Below are positions 54,474-64,000 of a DNA stretch of 64,000 nt, one piece after another. Each line of letters begins with the position of its first letter. The first letter of the stretch is position 1. The notes below the pieces were generated by a model. The model worked only from the letters and a program-made list of their open reading frames with translations. It searched no databases and was not told the DNA's origin. The DNA is from Brachionus koreanus (Eukaryota; Rotifera; Eurotatoria; Ploima; Brachionidae): NCBI GenBank assembly GCA_016987375.1, contig PJRA01000196.1:1335090-1399089 (forward strand), written 5' to 3'. The translations under genes and the position numbers were made by a program.

Positions 54474-56255
54474 TTATTTAAAAAAATTTCTATTTGCTTT
54501 TTTGGCTCTATTGAAGTTTCTGCTTAGAACATCTGTCAATGTAGAAGATTTTGCCTCTTCATCCATGTCATATACTGCGTTCAATTCTCTATTTATTTCT
54601 GGCATTTCATAATTGTTTCTAGAACTAAAATAGCTTATTTGTTGTTGTTTATAACGCGCTGCTCTAATGTTCGACTTGGTCACTTGATTAGAAGCTTTTT
54701 GAGCAAAGTTTGCGAATAGCATTTCTCTTGACAAAATTTCACGTTCAGCTTTCTCTCTATCTCTGGTAAATTCTTGCGTTTTAACAAAAACTTTCAACGC
54801 CTTGGCACCATTAGGCATTGTGTAAATGACCTGCAATTGAAATGGCAGTTTTTCTAAACTTTCCGATTTTGTTTTGTCGCCATTTTGATTTAATCGCCTA
54901 ATGCCAAACTCATACGTAATCTCTGAGCCCATATTTACATTACCAATATTTTTGTCAAGAATGCTTTTCCTTATTTTTTCAAGTTCATTTTTGGCTTGAG
55001 CATCAGCGGACTCGTAGGCATTGGCCTCAGCCGCTTCATAAGCATTATCTCTTATGTACAAATATTTGTTATTTACAATCAATTTGGTCTTTACATCAGT
55101 GGCAATTGTTCTATTCTCCAAAATAGATTTGAACTCTTCGCTTAAATTAAGAGGATTTACAATATTAATGCTTCCATTTGTCAAATCGGCAACCTTGCCA
55201 AGCAAAGCCAATTTACAGTCGGTTCCTTCCATTGTGATCACATTAACAACAACACCTTTGCTTTTGGCAAATCTGGCCAATTCTTCATAGAATGCTTCTG
55301 AACTTGCATCGTTTCTTCCCAATGAACCAATGCCAACATTTGCGCAACCATCAGTGCACAGAATTATCTGTGAGCCCGCAAGTCTACTTGCAAAACCAAT
55401 GCAAAATGTTAGAGCTGGACCCAGTGCTGTCATTCCGTCTGTGCGTAATGATTTGATTCTTCTTTCCAAAATGGGATGCGAATCTTTAACTGGCCTAAGA
55501 TCGCCATTTTCATTGTTGGCTTTTGCTAGAAGTTCTTCTTTGTTTTCCAAAATTCCTGAGTCCAAACCATTAGCTTCTGATAGGCCAAAGCTAAATCGAG
55601 TTGGCATTGACGTATTTGAACCTCCCATAACCAATTCATCCCTTGAAGATCCATCTGAATAAAATTTAACCATATTAGAAAACGTGCTCAGAGCAACTCT
55701 TTTTTTTGGCTCAAGTGATTTGAGCATGTTTAAATTTTCAATGCATGCAACTTGAACTGCGGCAAGGCGCGTCATTCTTTGATTAATTCCAGAGCTGCCA
55801 TTTTCAGAAACATAAGTATTCATGCTTCCTGATATATCAATGCAATAAATTAAATATTTATCATCACCAATTGATGCATCATCTTCTGATGAAGATTGCG
55901 CAGGATTTTCCGGAGCTGGTTCAATCAAAAAAGTAACTTCATCTTGGTCAGGAACTTGATCCAAAGTTGAAATATTTATTTCGTTCTCTTCATAGCAATA
56001 TTCACACTTCCAATTTTTAAGGTCACTGCTTATGTTTACTCGACTGGTTAAAATAGCTTCACATTTTCTACATTTAATAGGCTCACCGGCAAACATTTGA
56101 TTTGTGGCAATTAGTTTGTCAAAGCAGAATGATATGATGTTTGTATCTGCTTTACGTATATGCTTCATCTTTAATTTAGAGCTGTCCATGTCAACATCTT
56201 CGTCATCTGAGCCTTCAAAGCCATAATCATATGCATATTTTGAACAAAAATCCAT
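54474..56255 (-). CDS. Sec23-like protein with zinc ribbon and vWA (MIDAS) domain
   Basis: An intronless ORF of 593 residues. After an acidic start comes a zinc ribbon (C62-x2-C65 and C84-x2-C87, KCRKCEAIL ... KCEYCYEE) of the Sec23/Sec24 type. A von Willebrand A fold follows with a full MIDAS: D140-x-S142-x-S144 (CIDISGSMN), T276 (TDGMTALGPAL) and D302 (LCTDGCANVG). A beta-rich Sec23-like region and helical Gln/Lys-rich C-terminus follow. The order zinc ribbon, vWA, Sec23-like beta domain and the text VITMEGTDCKLALLGKVADL recall the C-terminal part of the circularly permutated Ras protein 1 (CPRas1) family. No Ras-like G motifs are present here. Cytosolic location is expected. Coat function or metal binding is inferred only from fold. 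Confidence 0.75.
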   Translation of the reverse strand: MDFCSKYAYDYGFEGSDDEDVDMDSSKLKMKHIRKADTNIISFCFDKLIATNQMFAGEPIKCRKCEAILTSRVNISSDLKNWKCEYCYEENEINISTLDQVPDQDEVTFLIEPAPENPAQSSSEDDASIGDDKYLIYCIDISGSMNTYVSENGSSGINQRMTRLAAVQVACIENLNMLKSLEPKKRVALSTFSNMVKFYSDGSSRDELVMGGSNTSMPTRFSFGLSEANGLDSGILENKEELLAKANNENGDLRPVKDSHPILERRIKSLRTDGMTALGPALTFCIGFASRLAGSQIILCTDGCANVGIGSLGRNDASSEAFYEELARFAKSKGVVVNVITMEGTDCKLALLGKVADLTNGSINIVNPLNLSEEFKSILENRTIATDVKTKLIVNNKYLYIRDNAYEAAEANAYESADAQAKNELEKIRKSILDKNIGNVNMGSEITYEFGIRRLNQNGDKTKSESLEKLPFQLQVIYTMPNGAKALKVFVKTQEFTRDREKAEREILSREMLFANFAQKASNQVTKSNIRAARYKQQQISYFSSRNNYEMPEINRELNAVYDMDEEAKSSTLTDVLSRNFNRAKKANRNFFK

Positions 56256-57164
56256 TTTAAAAGTATTTTATTTTCTCAAATTTTTTCTTAAATTTCTGGT
56301 TTTTTTCTAAACTAAAAAATCGTTCAATTTATATTAAGTTATTTCAAAACATTGTGAAATTTATTAATTATAAAAAATGACTAAAAATTATGTTAAAAAA
56401 CAATGAGATTAAGTTCTTGACATTATGATTCAACATTCATTTTTCTAAATTCATCTTTTACAGTGTTTAATTGCAAATCAATCTGATAAAACACTCCTCA
56501 AAATCTAAGATAATTTATTTAATGAAAAAATATTCAATCAGACTTATGCAATAGTAAAAAATAGTCATCATAAAATTTTTTTTAGTTTTTTTATAAAAAA
56601 AAGTCATATTATTTATTACCTTTTTTTAAAGTTGAAATTTTAATTTAAAAATTAAATGTCAAAATTAATTAGGTTAAATTAATCAATAATTTTATAGTAT
56701 TTTTTTTTTCATATTAGAGTTTTATCTTCTAAAAGACTCCAAAAAAAAAAGTTGTTTTTAAGTCTTTTCATAGTCAAGCCATTCGTTTTAATCAAAAACT
56801 TAACTTTGACTATGAATTTTGAACCACTCTGGTCAAAAATTCAATTCAAAAAGTTTTAAAGATTAGAGGATTTAATTAGATACGCGATTTTCAACTATTT
56901 ATTTCAGTAAAACAAACCATTTTAGTTTGCAACACTAATTGAACTTTTTGTGTCAGACTAACAGACATTATTTATTTATTCATTTGTAAATCTGAATCAA
57001 GCGTTAGCCCCTTCAGAGAAAAATAAAAATAAAATTACATCAAAATAAAATGATTAAAATAAAAGTTAAAAAAAAATAAGAATTTAAAAATATATTTAAA
57101 TAAGTGAAATGTCAGAAAGAAATAAAAAAAAAAAAAAAAAATTATTTCAATTTAGAAAAAAGAG
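56256..57164. other. Intergenic, upstream of the Sec23-like gene
   Basis: AT-rich, presumably with the promoter of the minus-strand gene. No ORF, RNA gene or repeat is supported. A 15-A run occurs near 57126-57140. Confidence 0.4.
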
Positions 57165-57385
57165 TTTATGACATGGTAGCAATTACACAATGGAGTTGGA
57201 TAGTTAACAAATCTAGATTCGAAACCTCATCTGAATTCATTTACCAGTCTAAGAAATAATGGGACAGGATTAGTAAGTCCAACCCTGACATATCTTTCGC
57301 TTAATTCAAAAAGCCGGTTCCTAATTGTATGAATTTTTTATTTTATTTGGGCCTCGTGGTATAAAATTCTTGATGGGATGTCAAA
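57165..57385 (-). pseudogene. LINE ORF2 C-terminal fossil, same family as 44765-45590
   Basis: Minus-strand text IPSRILYHEA, NRLFELSERYVRVGLTNPVP, LFLRLVNEFR and a CNCY-type end match the tail of the plus-strand fossil at 44765-45590 (NILHHEALNK, NRLFELSERYVGSGLSQLN). It contains stops and a frameshift. Confidence 0.55.
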
Positions 57386-57414
57386 CCTTAGAGTTTTTAT
57401 TAATTTAACTTTAT

Positions 57415-57920
57415 TAATAATTCACTTGAACTGAACAACGAATTAGAACAAATAAGTGATGATGAATTCGATTATGTTCAGCCGCCATTAGAAGGGTTGG
57501 TTTGTGGTTTCGAAACTTCGGAAGATTCTTCTTCCGAACTTCAATAATCCAACTTCTAACGGTGAAATGGAGCATCGAATCCCTCGCTCAGCTACATTTA
57601 CGCTAAATTCAGAAGATATAAATTCCTCTAATCATATTTATTTTGGAAAAAGGAAAATGTTATAGATGGAGTTCTAATCCTCAATATTACCCGAATGTAT
57701 ATGATGAACAAAATCATCAATCAATGCTCAATTCGTGTGTTAGAAATTGTACCAAAATGAACCATTTTTTTTCTTATTTTTTTGATTATTCAATAATTAT
57801 GAAAATTGTTTTATACACTATAAAAGAATTAATTAAAAAAATAGCATTTTTAGCTGGGTCAAAAATGACCCATTATCGTCAACAACGTTATTTTTTCTAT
57901 TTTCGACGGATAAGGGTTAA
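57415..57920 (+). pseudogene. piggyBac-like element remnant with terminal repeat at TTAA
   Basis: The frame begins ELNNELEQISDDEFDYVQPP, an acidic N-terminus as in piggyBac transposases, then breaks. A KGKCYRWSSNPQYYPNVYDE segment recalls the early W-containing motif. At the right the sequence gggtcaaaaatgacccatta leads into cgacggataagggTTAA ending at 57920. Read from the end this is TTAACCCTTATCCG, the usual TTAA plus CCCTT terminus of piggyBac-type elements, with an inner GGGTCATTTTTGACCC palindrome. Most of the transposase is absent (deletion derivative). Confidence 0.5.
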
Positions 57921-58538
57921 AGAATAAACAAACAAATAAATTGTGGGATCATTCTTTTTTAAAATATTTTGTTGATTTATCAATTCAAATACTAAAATAT
58001 ACTGCAAATGAAAATCAATGTGGTTTATTAAGACAATTTGGAAGAAGTACTGAAGAATTTTTGATTAAAAAAAACTACTTTTGACACTTCACGACCCGAA
58101 ATTTTTTTGACGGAGAATATTTAATTGAGAATTTTCGCAACTAAAGGCAGCAAAAGATTGATTTAGATATTTTAATTCTACAATTAGACAAATTTAATCT
58201 TTAATCTTAAACTTTTAAATACTTCTAAATTACTTTATTTTAAATTTTTGTTGATATAATAAATAACAAACATTAGCAAGGGGACTGTAAAGAAGGCTTT
58301 TGTGGTTTGGGCAAGTCCCGGGAAATTCCCAAATTTATTTTTCTAGCAATAATAAGATATTTTAATTGATTTATTGTACAGAAAATCGTGATTTATATTT
58401 AATTTGGTGTAAATGCTGTAATCATAATAGCTGTATGAGTATATGCATTTTAAAAAAGTAAGCAAAAATGATCAAAGATAAAAAATAGAAAAATTAATTT
58501 ATTTTAGATGAATATTAGAATCGAAAATAAATTAAAAT
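57921..58538. other. Intergenic, 3' of the MAO-like gene
   Basis: Holds the presumed 3' UTR of the minus-strand flavoenzyme. A short GC-richer patch at 58270-58330 has no identifiable content. No gene is supported. Confidence 0.4.
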
Positions 58539-60338
58539 TTAGAAAATTTTTGCCAAATTAAATTTGAAATTAAGTTTTTTAAATAAATAAATTGAAACAC
58601 CACAAACAAGACCTGTTTTAATCAAAAACTTGGAATAAAATATCAAATTGTTTTCATTAGACATTTTCTTATCCATATCTAATGCTATTTCTTTTTGAAA
58701 ATAGTAGGTTTTTTCATATTCTACATTGATATTTGAATCATTTTTGTAAAGAGTATACAAAACTTCATTTGCAGCTCGTTCGCCACTCTCAACTGCACCA
58801 TCCATGTATCCCTGCCAAACAGTTGCCGATTCAGTGCCAGCAAAGTGAACATTTTGAAATGGTTCTCTAGTTGCTCGTGCATAATCTTTCATTACGCTAC
58901 CAGTAACAACATTGAAGCATGGACAGCCTCCATTAAATGGTTCATAAGCCCAATTCTTTTCCACATATTCTACGTAATCTCTGGCTTCTGGACCGTACAT
59001 TCTGGCCAAATCTTCAATAACTTCTTGTCTTCTTAGCTCGAATGATTGATCAGCCCATTCAAGAGCCGTATCAGCAGCTATAAAACCTATTAGTGCTGGT
59101 TCGCCATCTTCATTTGTGCCATCAAACACTTCATTTACTGCTCCGAAAGTGGGCATTTTTCGATTAAAGTTAATCTTGTTCATTTCGTTTTTATAAGCTT
59201 CTCTAAATCTTTCTTCATTGATCCACTTTACCGAACCATCATATGTGCCTTCTCCAGACAAACCTTTACTTCTCCAAAAATGAGTTTTATATGTGACCAA
59301 AAATTTGATATAATTTCCAACTTGGAAAAATTTGAAAAAATTTCTTTTGTAATAGGGCAATTCAGGTGTAAATTTTACATTTATATATTGATTAACTGGT
59401 ATTGTGCTAATTACTTTTTTGGCTCTAAATTGTGTTTTTTCGTCAGTGAGTGTATTTCGTGTTATTATACAAACTGGTTCTTCATCATTTATTTCATCTT
59501 GAATAACTTCTAAAACTGCTTCGTTTAGCAAAATTTTAGCTAAATTTTGTACAGATGTGGAAACATTTTGAACATATTGAAGACACTTTTCAGATATTTG
59601 TTGCGTACCGCCACAAACTCTTTTTTCCTGGGCACATCCTTCATCTGAATAAGTAATAGCTTCGACATTGCCACCACCTGCTCTCACATACATCATGCCA
59701 AATAAAGCATTAACTTGATCCAATTCAAGGCCATAGATAGTCCTCATGTTTGAGGTAAAAATTGACCTAACTGTGTCAGTCATTGATTTTGAGTATAAAT
59801 ATTCTTTAGCACTTTTTTTGTCCAAAAATGTAGCCAATTTCTTGTCACTAAACGGATGAATAGTGCTGATTTTTTTTAAATCCTTGTTCACTCGCCACAT
59901 GTACAATTGCATGTCAATCCAGCTCAACAATGACGAGCAAGGAACACTTGAATTGTAAGTGGAAATTTTTCCATTAGCTTCAAGAAGCTTTTGGCCATCA
60001 TCAAATTGACGATATGTTTGTATTCCCAACTCTTTCATCAGTTTGGTTACATTTTTTTGTGAATCACTGACCCATTGTCCACCAATGTCCCATCTTGAGG
60101 TCTGATTTTCTTTCGAACATTTGACATCTATGGTCTGAGTTCGGCCGCCAAATCTCTCTTTAGCCTCGAGTACCAAAATTTTTATGTTATTGCACTTTTT
60201 TTTCAGCTCATAAGCGGCATTTGATCCGGATATACCCGCACCAATTATGATCACGTCATACACCTCTGGATCAATGTTTTTGACTGTGTTGGTGCTCATT
60301 TCATTAAGCTTGTTTAGACTAACAAAATAAATTTTCAA
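58539..60338 (-). CDS. Monoamine-oxidase-like flavin amine oxidase
   Basis: An intronless ORF of 599 residues (586 from the second ATG at 60299, which has a cleaner start just before the FAD fold). It probably oxidatively deaminates amines with FAD. Features: dinucleotide motif DVIIIGAGISGSNAAYELKK (GxGxxG at 33-38), LEAKERFGGRTQT, the GGQWV motif at 86-90, NGGC at 469-472, which corresponds to the SGGC motif whose Cys links covalently to FAD in MAO A/B, and the HFAGTES signature with GYMDGAVESGERAA at 498-523. A C-terminal hydrophobic helix (about 565-586) with basic flank fits the MAO-type tail anchor in the outer mitochondrial membrane. A second Cys (GGCPC) and an insertion of about 40 residues around 360-410 differ from vertebrate MAO. 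The subfamily is uncertain. Confidence 0.82.
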   Translation of the reverse strand: MKIYFVSLNKLNEMSTNTVKNIDPEVYDVIIIGAGISGSNAAYELKKKCNNIKILVLEAKERFGGRTQTIDVKCSKENQTSRWDIGGQWVSDSQKNVTKLMKELGIQTYRQFDDGQKLLEANGKISTYNSSVPCSSLLSWIDMQLYMWRVNKDLKKISTIHPFSDKKLATFLDKKSAKEYLYSKSMTDTVRSIFTSNMRTIYGLELDQVNALFGMMYVRAGGGNVEAITYSDEGCAQEKRVCGGTQQISEKCLQYVQNVSTSVQNLAKILLNEAVLEVIQDEINDEEPVCIITRNTLTDEKTQFRAKKVISTIPVNQYINVKFTPELPYYKRNFFKFFQVGNYIKFLVTYKTHFWRSKGLSGEGTYDGSVKWINEERFREAYKNEMNKINFNRKMPTFGAVNEVFDGTNEDGEPALIGFIAADTALEWADQSFELRRQEVIEDLARMYGPEARDYVEYVEKNWAYEPFNGGCPCFNVVTGSVMKDYARATREPFQNVHFAGTESATVWQGYMDGAVESGERAANEVLYTLYKNDSNINVEYEKTYYFQKEIALDMDKKMSNENNLIFYSKFLIKTGLVCGVSIYLFKKLNFKFNLAKIF

Positions 60339-63300
60339 AATATCTCATTTATTTATAGACCAATGTCAAGCACGCCGAATAATCAGGTTATTTTTCAATT
60401 CTCATCATAGCTGTTTATCTAGCAGTTTTATTTTTTATGTGATAAAGTATAGCTGTAAATTATTCTATGGTTAAAGATTTTAATAGATGATAAAAGAAAC
60501 CTTCAAGGTTTTAGACGTTTTTAAATTAATTCAATATTTTCGATAAAAAAATATGTTTGAGATAAGAAATTTCTTTCAAGTTATTTAATTTTATTTTTAG
60601 TAAATTACTAGAATTTATTTTGATTCAATAGTTTTATCTATTTGAGTTGAGATTTTTTAGTTTGGTCAGAGAATGTTTTTTTTTTTGGCGACTCGTACTC
60701 TCAGAATTAATTTTAAAATTTAAAGGACAGCTTAATGAAATTTAGGCACAATGTTCAAGGTCGGTGGGTGTTCAATTTTAATCTTAAAAATAAAAAAGCA
60801 AGAATTACCACTCATTCAAAATAGTAAAAAGATAAAAATTTTGAAATTGTGGATTTTGGAATTAAAAAAAAAAAAACAAAAACAAAAAAACTTCAACCCT
60901 AATTTATAAAAATATTGAATTAATATTAATTCTAGTAATGTTAATTGATAAATTTCAAAACGAAAAAAGCTTTAATTTTTATTTTTATCTGGCTTATTCC
61001 TGAAATTTCTCAATCCAGCACTAATTTTACTTAAATTTTCAAAAAAAAATCATGATTTTGCCAACAAATGTTATTTTGTCTAATTTTTCGAAATAATTTT
61101 GAATGAATGCTTTTAAATATTTTGAATTTTGATAGCTTTTATAAGCTCTCAATTTGTACTAAATTTATTTATAGTTTAGTTTTCTATTTTATATTAAAAC
61201 TGTCGTTTTTTAAGAAACTTAGTTCTAATTTGAATTAAGATACGATCTATCTAATAACCGTAAATATCAAGCGATTTTTAGATTAATAACTTCAGGGATG
61301 GAAGATTGTTATGTCATTTTTTATACCTTCATAATATCTCGAGATTTTTTAGCAGATAGATAGACTTTTTGAAATATTTATGTCGCCTAATCAAAAGATC
61401 TGTTTTTTGGTTCAAAGAAATTTTTTTTATGGATCATTTTCTATTTAATCAATTTTATTATCATTTTTATTCATTATATTTGATATTGTAAAATTCAAAT
61501 GCAAATAAAACAAAAATTCTTCCTATTTTGATAAATTAAAATTTACTAAAATAAAATATTCTTAAACAGATTCTGCATAAAAAGCATTTTTCTAATTTAA
61601 AATAAAATTTTAACCTTCTATTTTTTAGCAAATCAACTCAATAATAATCAAATAAAATCACAATGATTTTTTATTTTCTGTCCTTTTTTTTTGCATAAGA
61701 ATAAATATTTCAAGTAAAATAACTTATTAAAAATATTTATTTTCTAAGAGAATTTTATTTATTAAAATTAGAAAAATTTTTCTTTTGATTGTATTAGAAT
61801 TTCACAATACCATATTTATTTATTTTATGGTTTGAACAGTAAGTGGGTTTAACTGGTTAGATATTAAAACTGGTTTTTTAAGAAACTAATAATTTAGTTC
61901 TAATTGAGTTATGACACAATCTATATGATAACAGTTAATTTTAAAAGCCTAATACTTGTTAAAATTTTACAAAAAATAATAATCTTATCCATTTTTAAAT
62001 ATCATATCGACTAATTTTAACAATTAAATATTTACTAAGTGTAGTCTTTCCATATGAAAATTTTGATTAAAAAGAAAATTAAGATTAATTGATGATGTTT
62101 TTAAATTTGGATGCTTAAGAGAAAAATCAAATTTTTAAATTATTATAAATTTAATTAACAAAATTGTTACCGACCTTTATTTATACAGGTTTTTATTTTT
62201 AAAACTTTATTGTAGTATAAAGCACGAAAAAAAATATTCATCTTATGAAATTCTTCTACAAAAGTGTCTACTATCAAAAGGAAGAAGCTGCGTTCTATTT
62301 GTTTTTTTTATTGATAAATTCAAAAAAGTTAACAAAAAAAAAGCAAAATTTTTTTAGGAATTTTTTGTCTATAACTAAAAATTTTCTACTATTCTCTCTT
62401 ACATAATGTGTATTGTTTAAATTCTTTTTGAAATGTTCATTATAATTAGATCTTTATTTTCAAAAAAAATTCTTCTTTCAACGAGAATATACAAACTGAA
62501 TTCTTTTTTAATTTTTTTGTTTTCATTCTTTAAAAAAAAAATTAAAAACTAAATTAATTTTAACGCAATATACAAAAATATGAGATGCTTAGAAAAAATA
62601 CTAAAATACTTGAAATTAAATATATTTTGTCATTTTTTGATATATTTACTAGTAAAAAGATTAGATATTTTAAATTTGGTTCAAATTCCATTAGCATGAG
62701 TTTTAGCAAGAAAAATAGACAAATTTTTATACAAGAATTCATGAATAAATGATTATTTATTTAATTAAATAAAAAATTAAAATACGAAATTTTTTTAAAA
62801 TTTCTTACCACGTTTTTTTCGTATTGCGAAAAAAATGGTGATGTCTATTTAATGACTAATATAACTGTTCAATTAGTTCTTTTTCGTAGAATACTAATAA
62901 AATTTAATATAAATTTTTATTTATAAATTGAAAAAATTAAAATAAAAATAAATAATGTTGTTCAGATGAAATTTATTCATTAGATTTTTAAATTAGAAAC
63001 TCACTTGGAATCTTGAATTTCTTTTTACGACTATTTGTTCTATTTATTGTATAGCGTTATTGTTTTTAAACAAAAGGTACAAAGTCTAAATTAAAATAAA
63101 AATTATGCTAAGTTATCTTCAAAATTTATACTAAGTGGCACAGTTTTTTTCTTCTCATTTAGTTTCAGAATTCTCTCCTACTATCAAGTCATAATAATAA
63201 ATTTTAAAAGTAGTAATTATTCAATTTTTCGTTTAAAATATAAAATTAGTCTTTTTTTAAAAGACATAAATAAATGCCACTCATTATTTTTAGTTGCTTA

Positions 63301-63704
63301 GTATCTAGCTTGCATACAGTCAAAAATAAAATTAATTGTTTTTGAAAATTATTTTTAAAATTTTTTATTTTGATCGATCAAAGTCTAACACTTGTAAGCA
63401 TATGTTTCAAATTGAGTTCAAATAACAAAAAAAAAATTTTTTTTTCCAATGTGTTTTTGGTTTGTTCGATGTCAATCTAAACAAAAATTATCTTTATTAT
63501 TTAATTTCTATTTTATTTTAATAAAAATAATAATAATAATAAATAAAAATGACCTTAAAAAAAAATATTTTTTTTATGGTTTGTACTCATTGTTTATCAC
63601 AAATTTAGACTAAGAACTTTTATCATAAAAATCTTGTTTTTTTTTTTTTAAATAATAAAAATCAACTAAATTCTGCTCATTTAGAAGAATCTCTTGAATA
63701 AATA
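60339..63704. other. Long AT-rich intergenic region
   Basis: More than 3 kb without a supported gene. It should contain the divergent promoters of the MAO-like gene (near 60340) and of CPT1 (near 63600). Only homopolymers and an (AAT)n tract at about 63521-63545 are evident. A 60-codon minus-strand frame at 62560-62742 is low-complexity. No RNA gene is recognised. Confidence 0.4.
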
Positions 63705-64000
63705 ATGGCTGAGGCTCATCAGGGTGTAGCATTCACATTTGCAGTCACTGAAGACGAAGGTCTGCATTTTAGTGTGAGCTTGGAGGCGTTTAAGGCCGTG
63801 CTAAAGTCGGGTGTACGCTCATGGCGAAAAACTTTTGCGCGAATTATTAACCAAATTTTGAATGGAGTGTATCCCAGTCATCCCATTCGTGGCCTGGTCA
63901 TCATATCAATTCTGACAGCTCTCAGACAGTATAAAAAAATTGACCTGTCTTTTGGTGCCGTCGATCAAATTAAAATACACATACCACGTAGTTTGGTTGC
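63705..64000 (+). CDS. CPT1: Carnitine O-palmitoyltransferase 1, N-terminal part (runs off window)
   Basis: CPT1 makes acylcarnitines from long-chain acyl-CoA at the outer mitochondrial membrane, the gate to beta-oxidation. The first 98 codons are present, open to the window end. The start MAEAHQGVAFTFAVTEDEGL matches the highly conserved CPT1 N-terminus (the regulatory domain that senses malonyl-CoA). A basic segment SWRKTFARIINQILNGVYP precedes the first membrane helix (LVIISILTALRQY), and YKKIDLSFGAVDQI continues the loop. The ATG sits in an AATAATGGC context. The catalytic domain lies outside. The A/B/C isoform cannot be assigned. Confidence 0.93.
   Translation, partial: MAEAHQGVAFTFAVTEDEGLHFSVSLEAFKAVLKSGVRSWRKTFARIINQILNGVYPSHPIRGLVIISILTALRQYKKIDLSFGAVDQIKIHIPRSLV

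Noticed and set aside
1..64000. CRISPR arrays, bacterial operons or integrated phage
   Set aside because: No regularly spaced repeats, no Shine-Dalgarno-led gene strings; all recognisable genes are spliced or typical animal genes.

Overview
The window is very AT-rich eukaryotic nuclear DNA with a compact metazoan gene style: mostly short GT-AG introns (about 45-90 bp) inside conserved animal genes, a few introns of 1.5-3 kb filled with transposon debris, and two runs of N (219 and 18 bases) that mark a scaffold assembly. Ciliary genes (IFT46, TPGS1), an ETS factor, EGF/WD40-like receptors, several Tc1/mariner, LINE, MULE-like and piggyBac-like fossils and the low GC suggest a small invertebrate. 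A monogonont rotifer (Brachionus-like) is my best guess, but no diagnostic marker is present.

Layout. 0-3 kb: a truncated dispersed repeat, then two adjacent terminal-inverted-repeat elements, one a decayed integrase-type (Ginger/gypsy-integrase-like) transposon and one a 1 kb element carrying an intact AT-hook ORF. 3.2-21 kb: a block of five minus-strand genes: a six-exon cysteine-rich membrane protein, PYCR (proline synthesis), TPGS1 (tubulin polyglutamylase complex), WWOX (ten exons, a 2.9 kb intron holding the larger gap) and an NHE8-type Na+/H+ exchanger. 21-29 kb: a Tc1/mariner-type element with about 80 bp inverted repeats, an unidentified minus-strand gene, and DTWD2 (tRNA acp3U modification) divergent from it. 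29.8-39.5 kb: two tandem plus-strand type I membrane proteins, each a WD40-like propeller followed by three EGF modules and one membrane segment. The propeller halves are diverged, whereas the EGF/TM half and 1.7 kb of downstream DNA are a virtually identical 2.3 kb duplication. 40-44 kb: IFT46 (minus). 46.6-50.9 kb: HACL1 (peroxisomal 2-hydroxyacyl-CoA lyase, plus, ending in a PTS1) with a MULE SWIM/AT-hook fossil in its large intron. 51-60 kb: an intronless ETS-domain protein, transposon debris, an intronless Sec23-like vWA protein and an intronless monoamine-oxidase-like flavoenzyme. 63.7 kb to the end: the first 98 codons of carnitine palmitoyltransferase 1.

There is no single pathway here. 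Metabolic genes (PYCR, HACL1, CPT1, MAO-like) and ciliary genes (TPGS1, IFT46) are interspersed with mobile DNA. The most unusual structure is the WD40-EGF gene pair. A segment covering the constant C-terminal module and its downstream flank has been duplicated or homogenised to near identity while the ectodomains differ. This looks like a recent gene-conversion or recombination event in a receptor family, or an assembly artefact that must be excluded.
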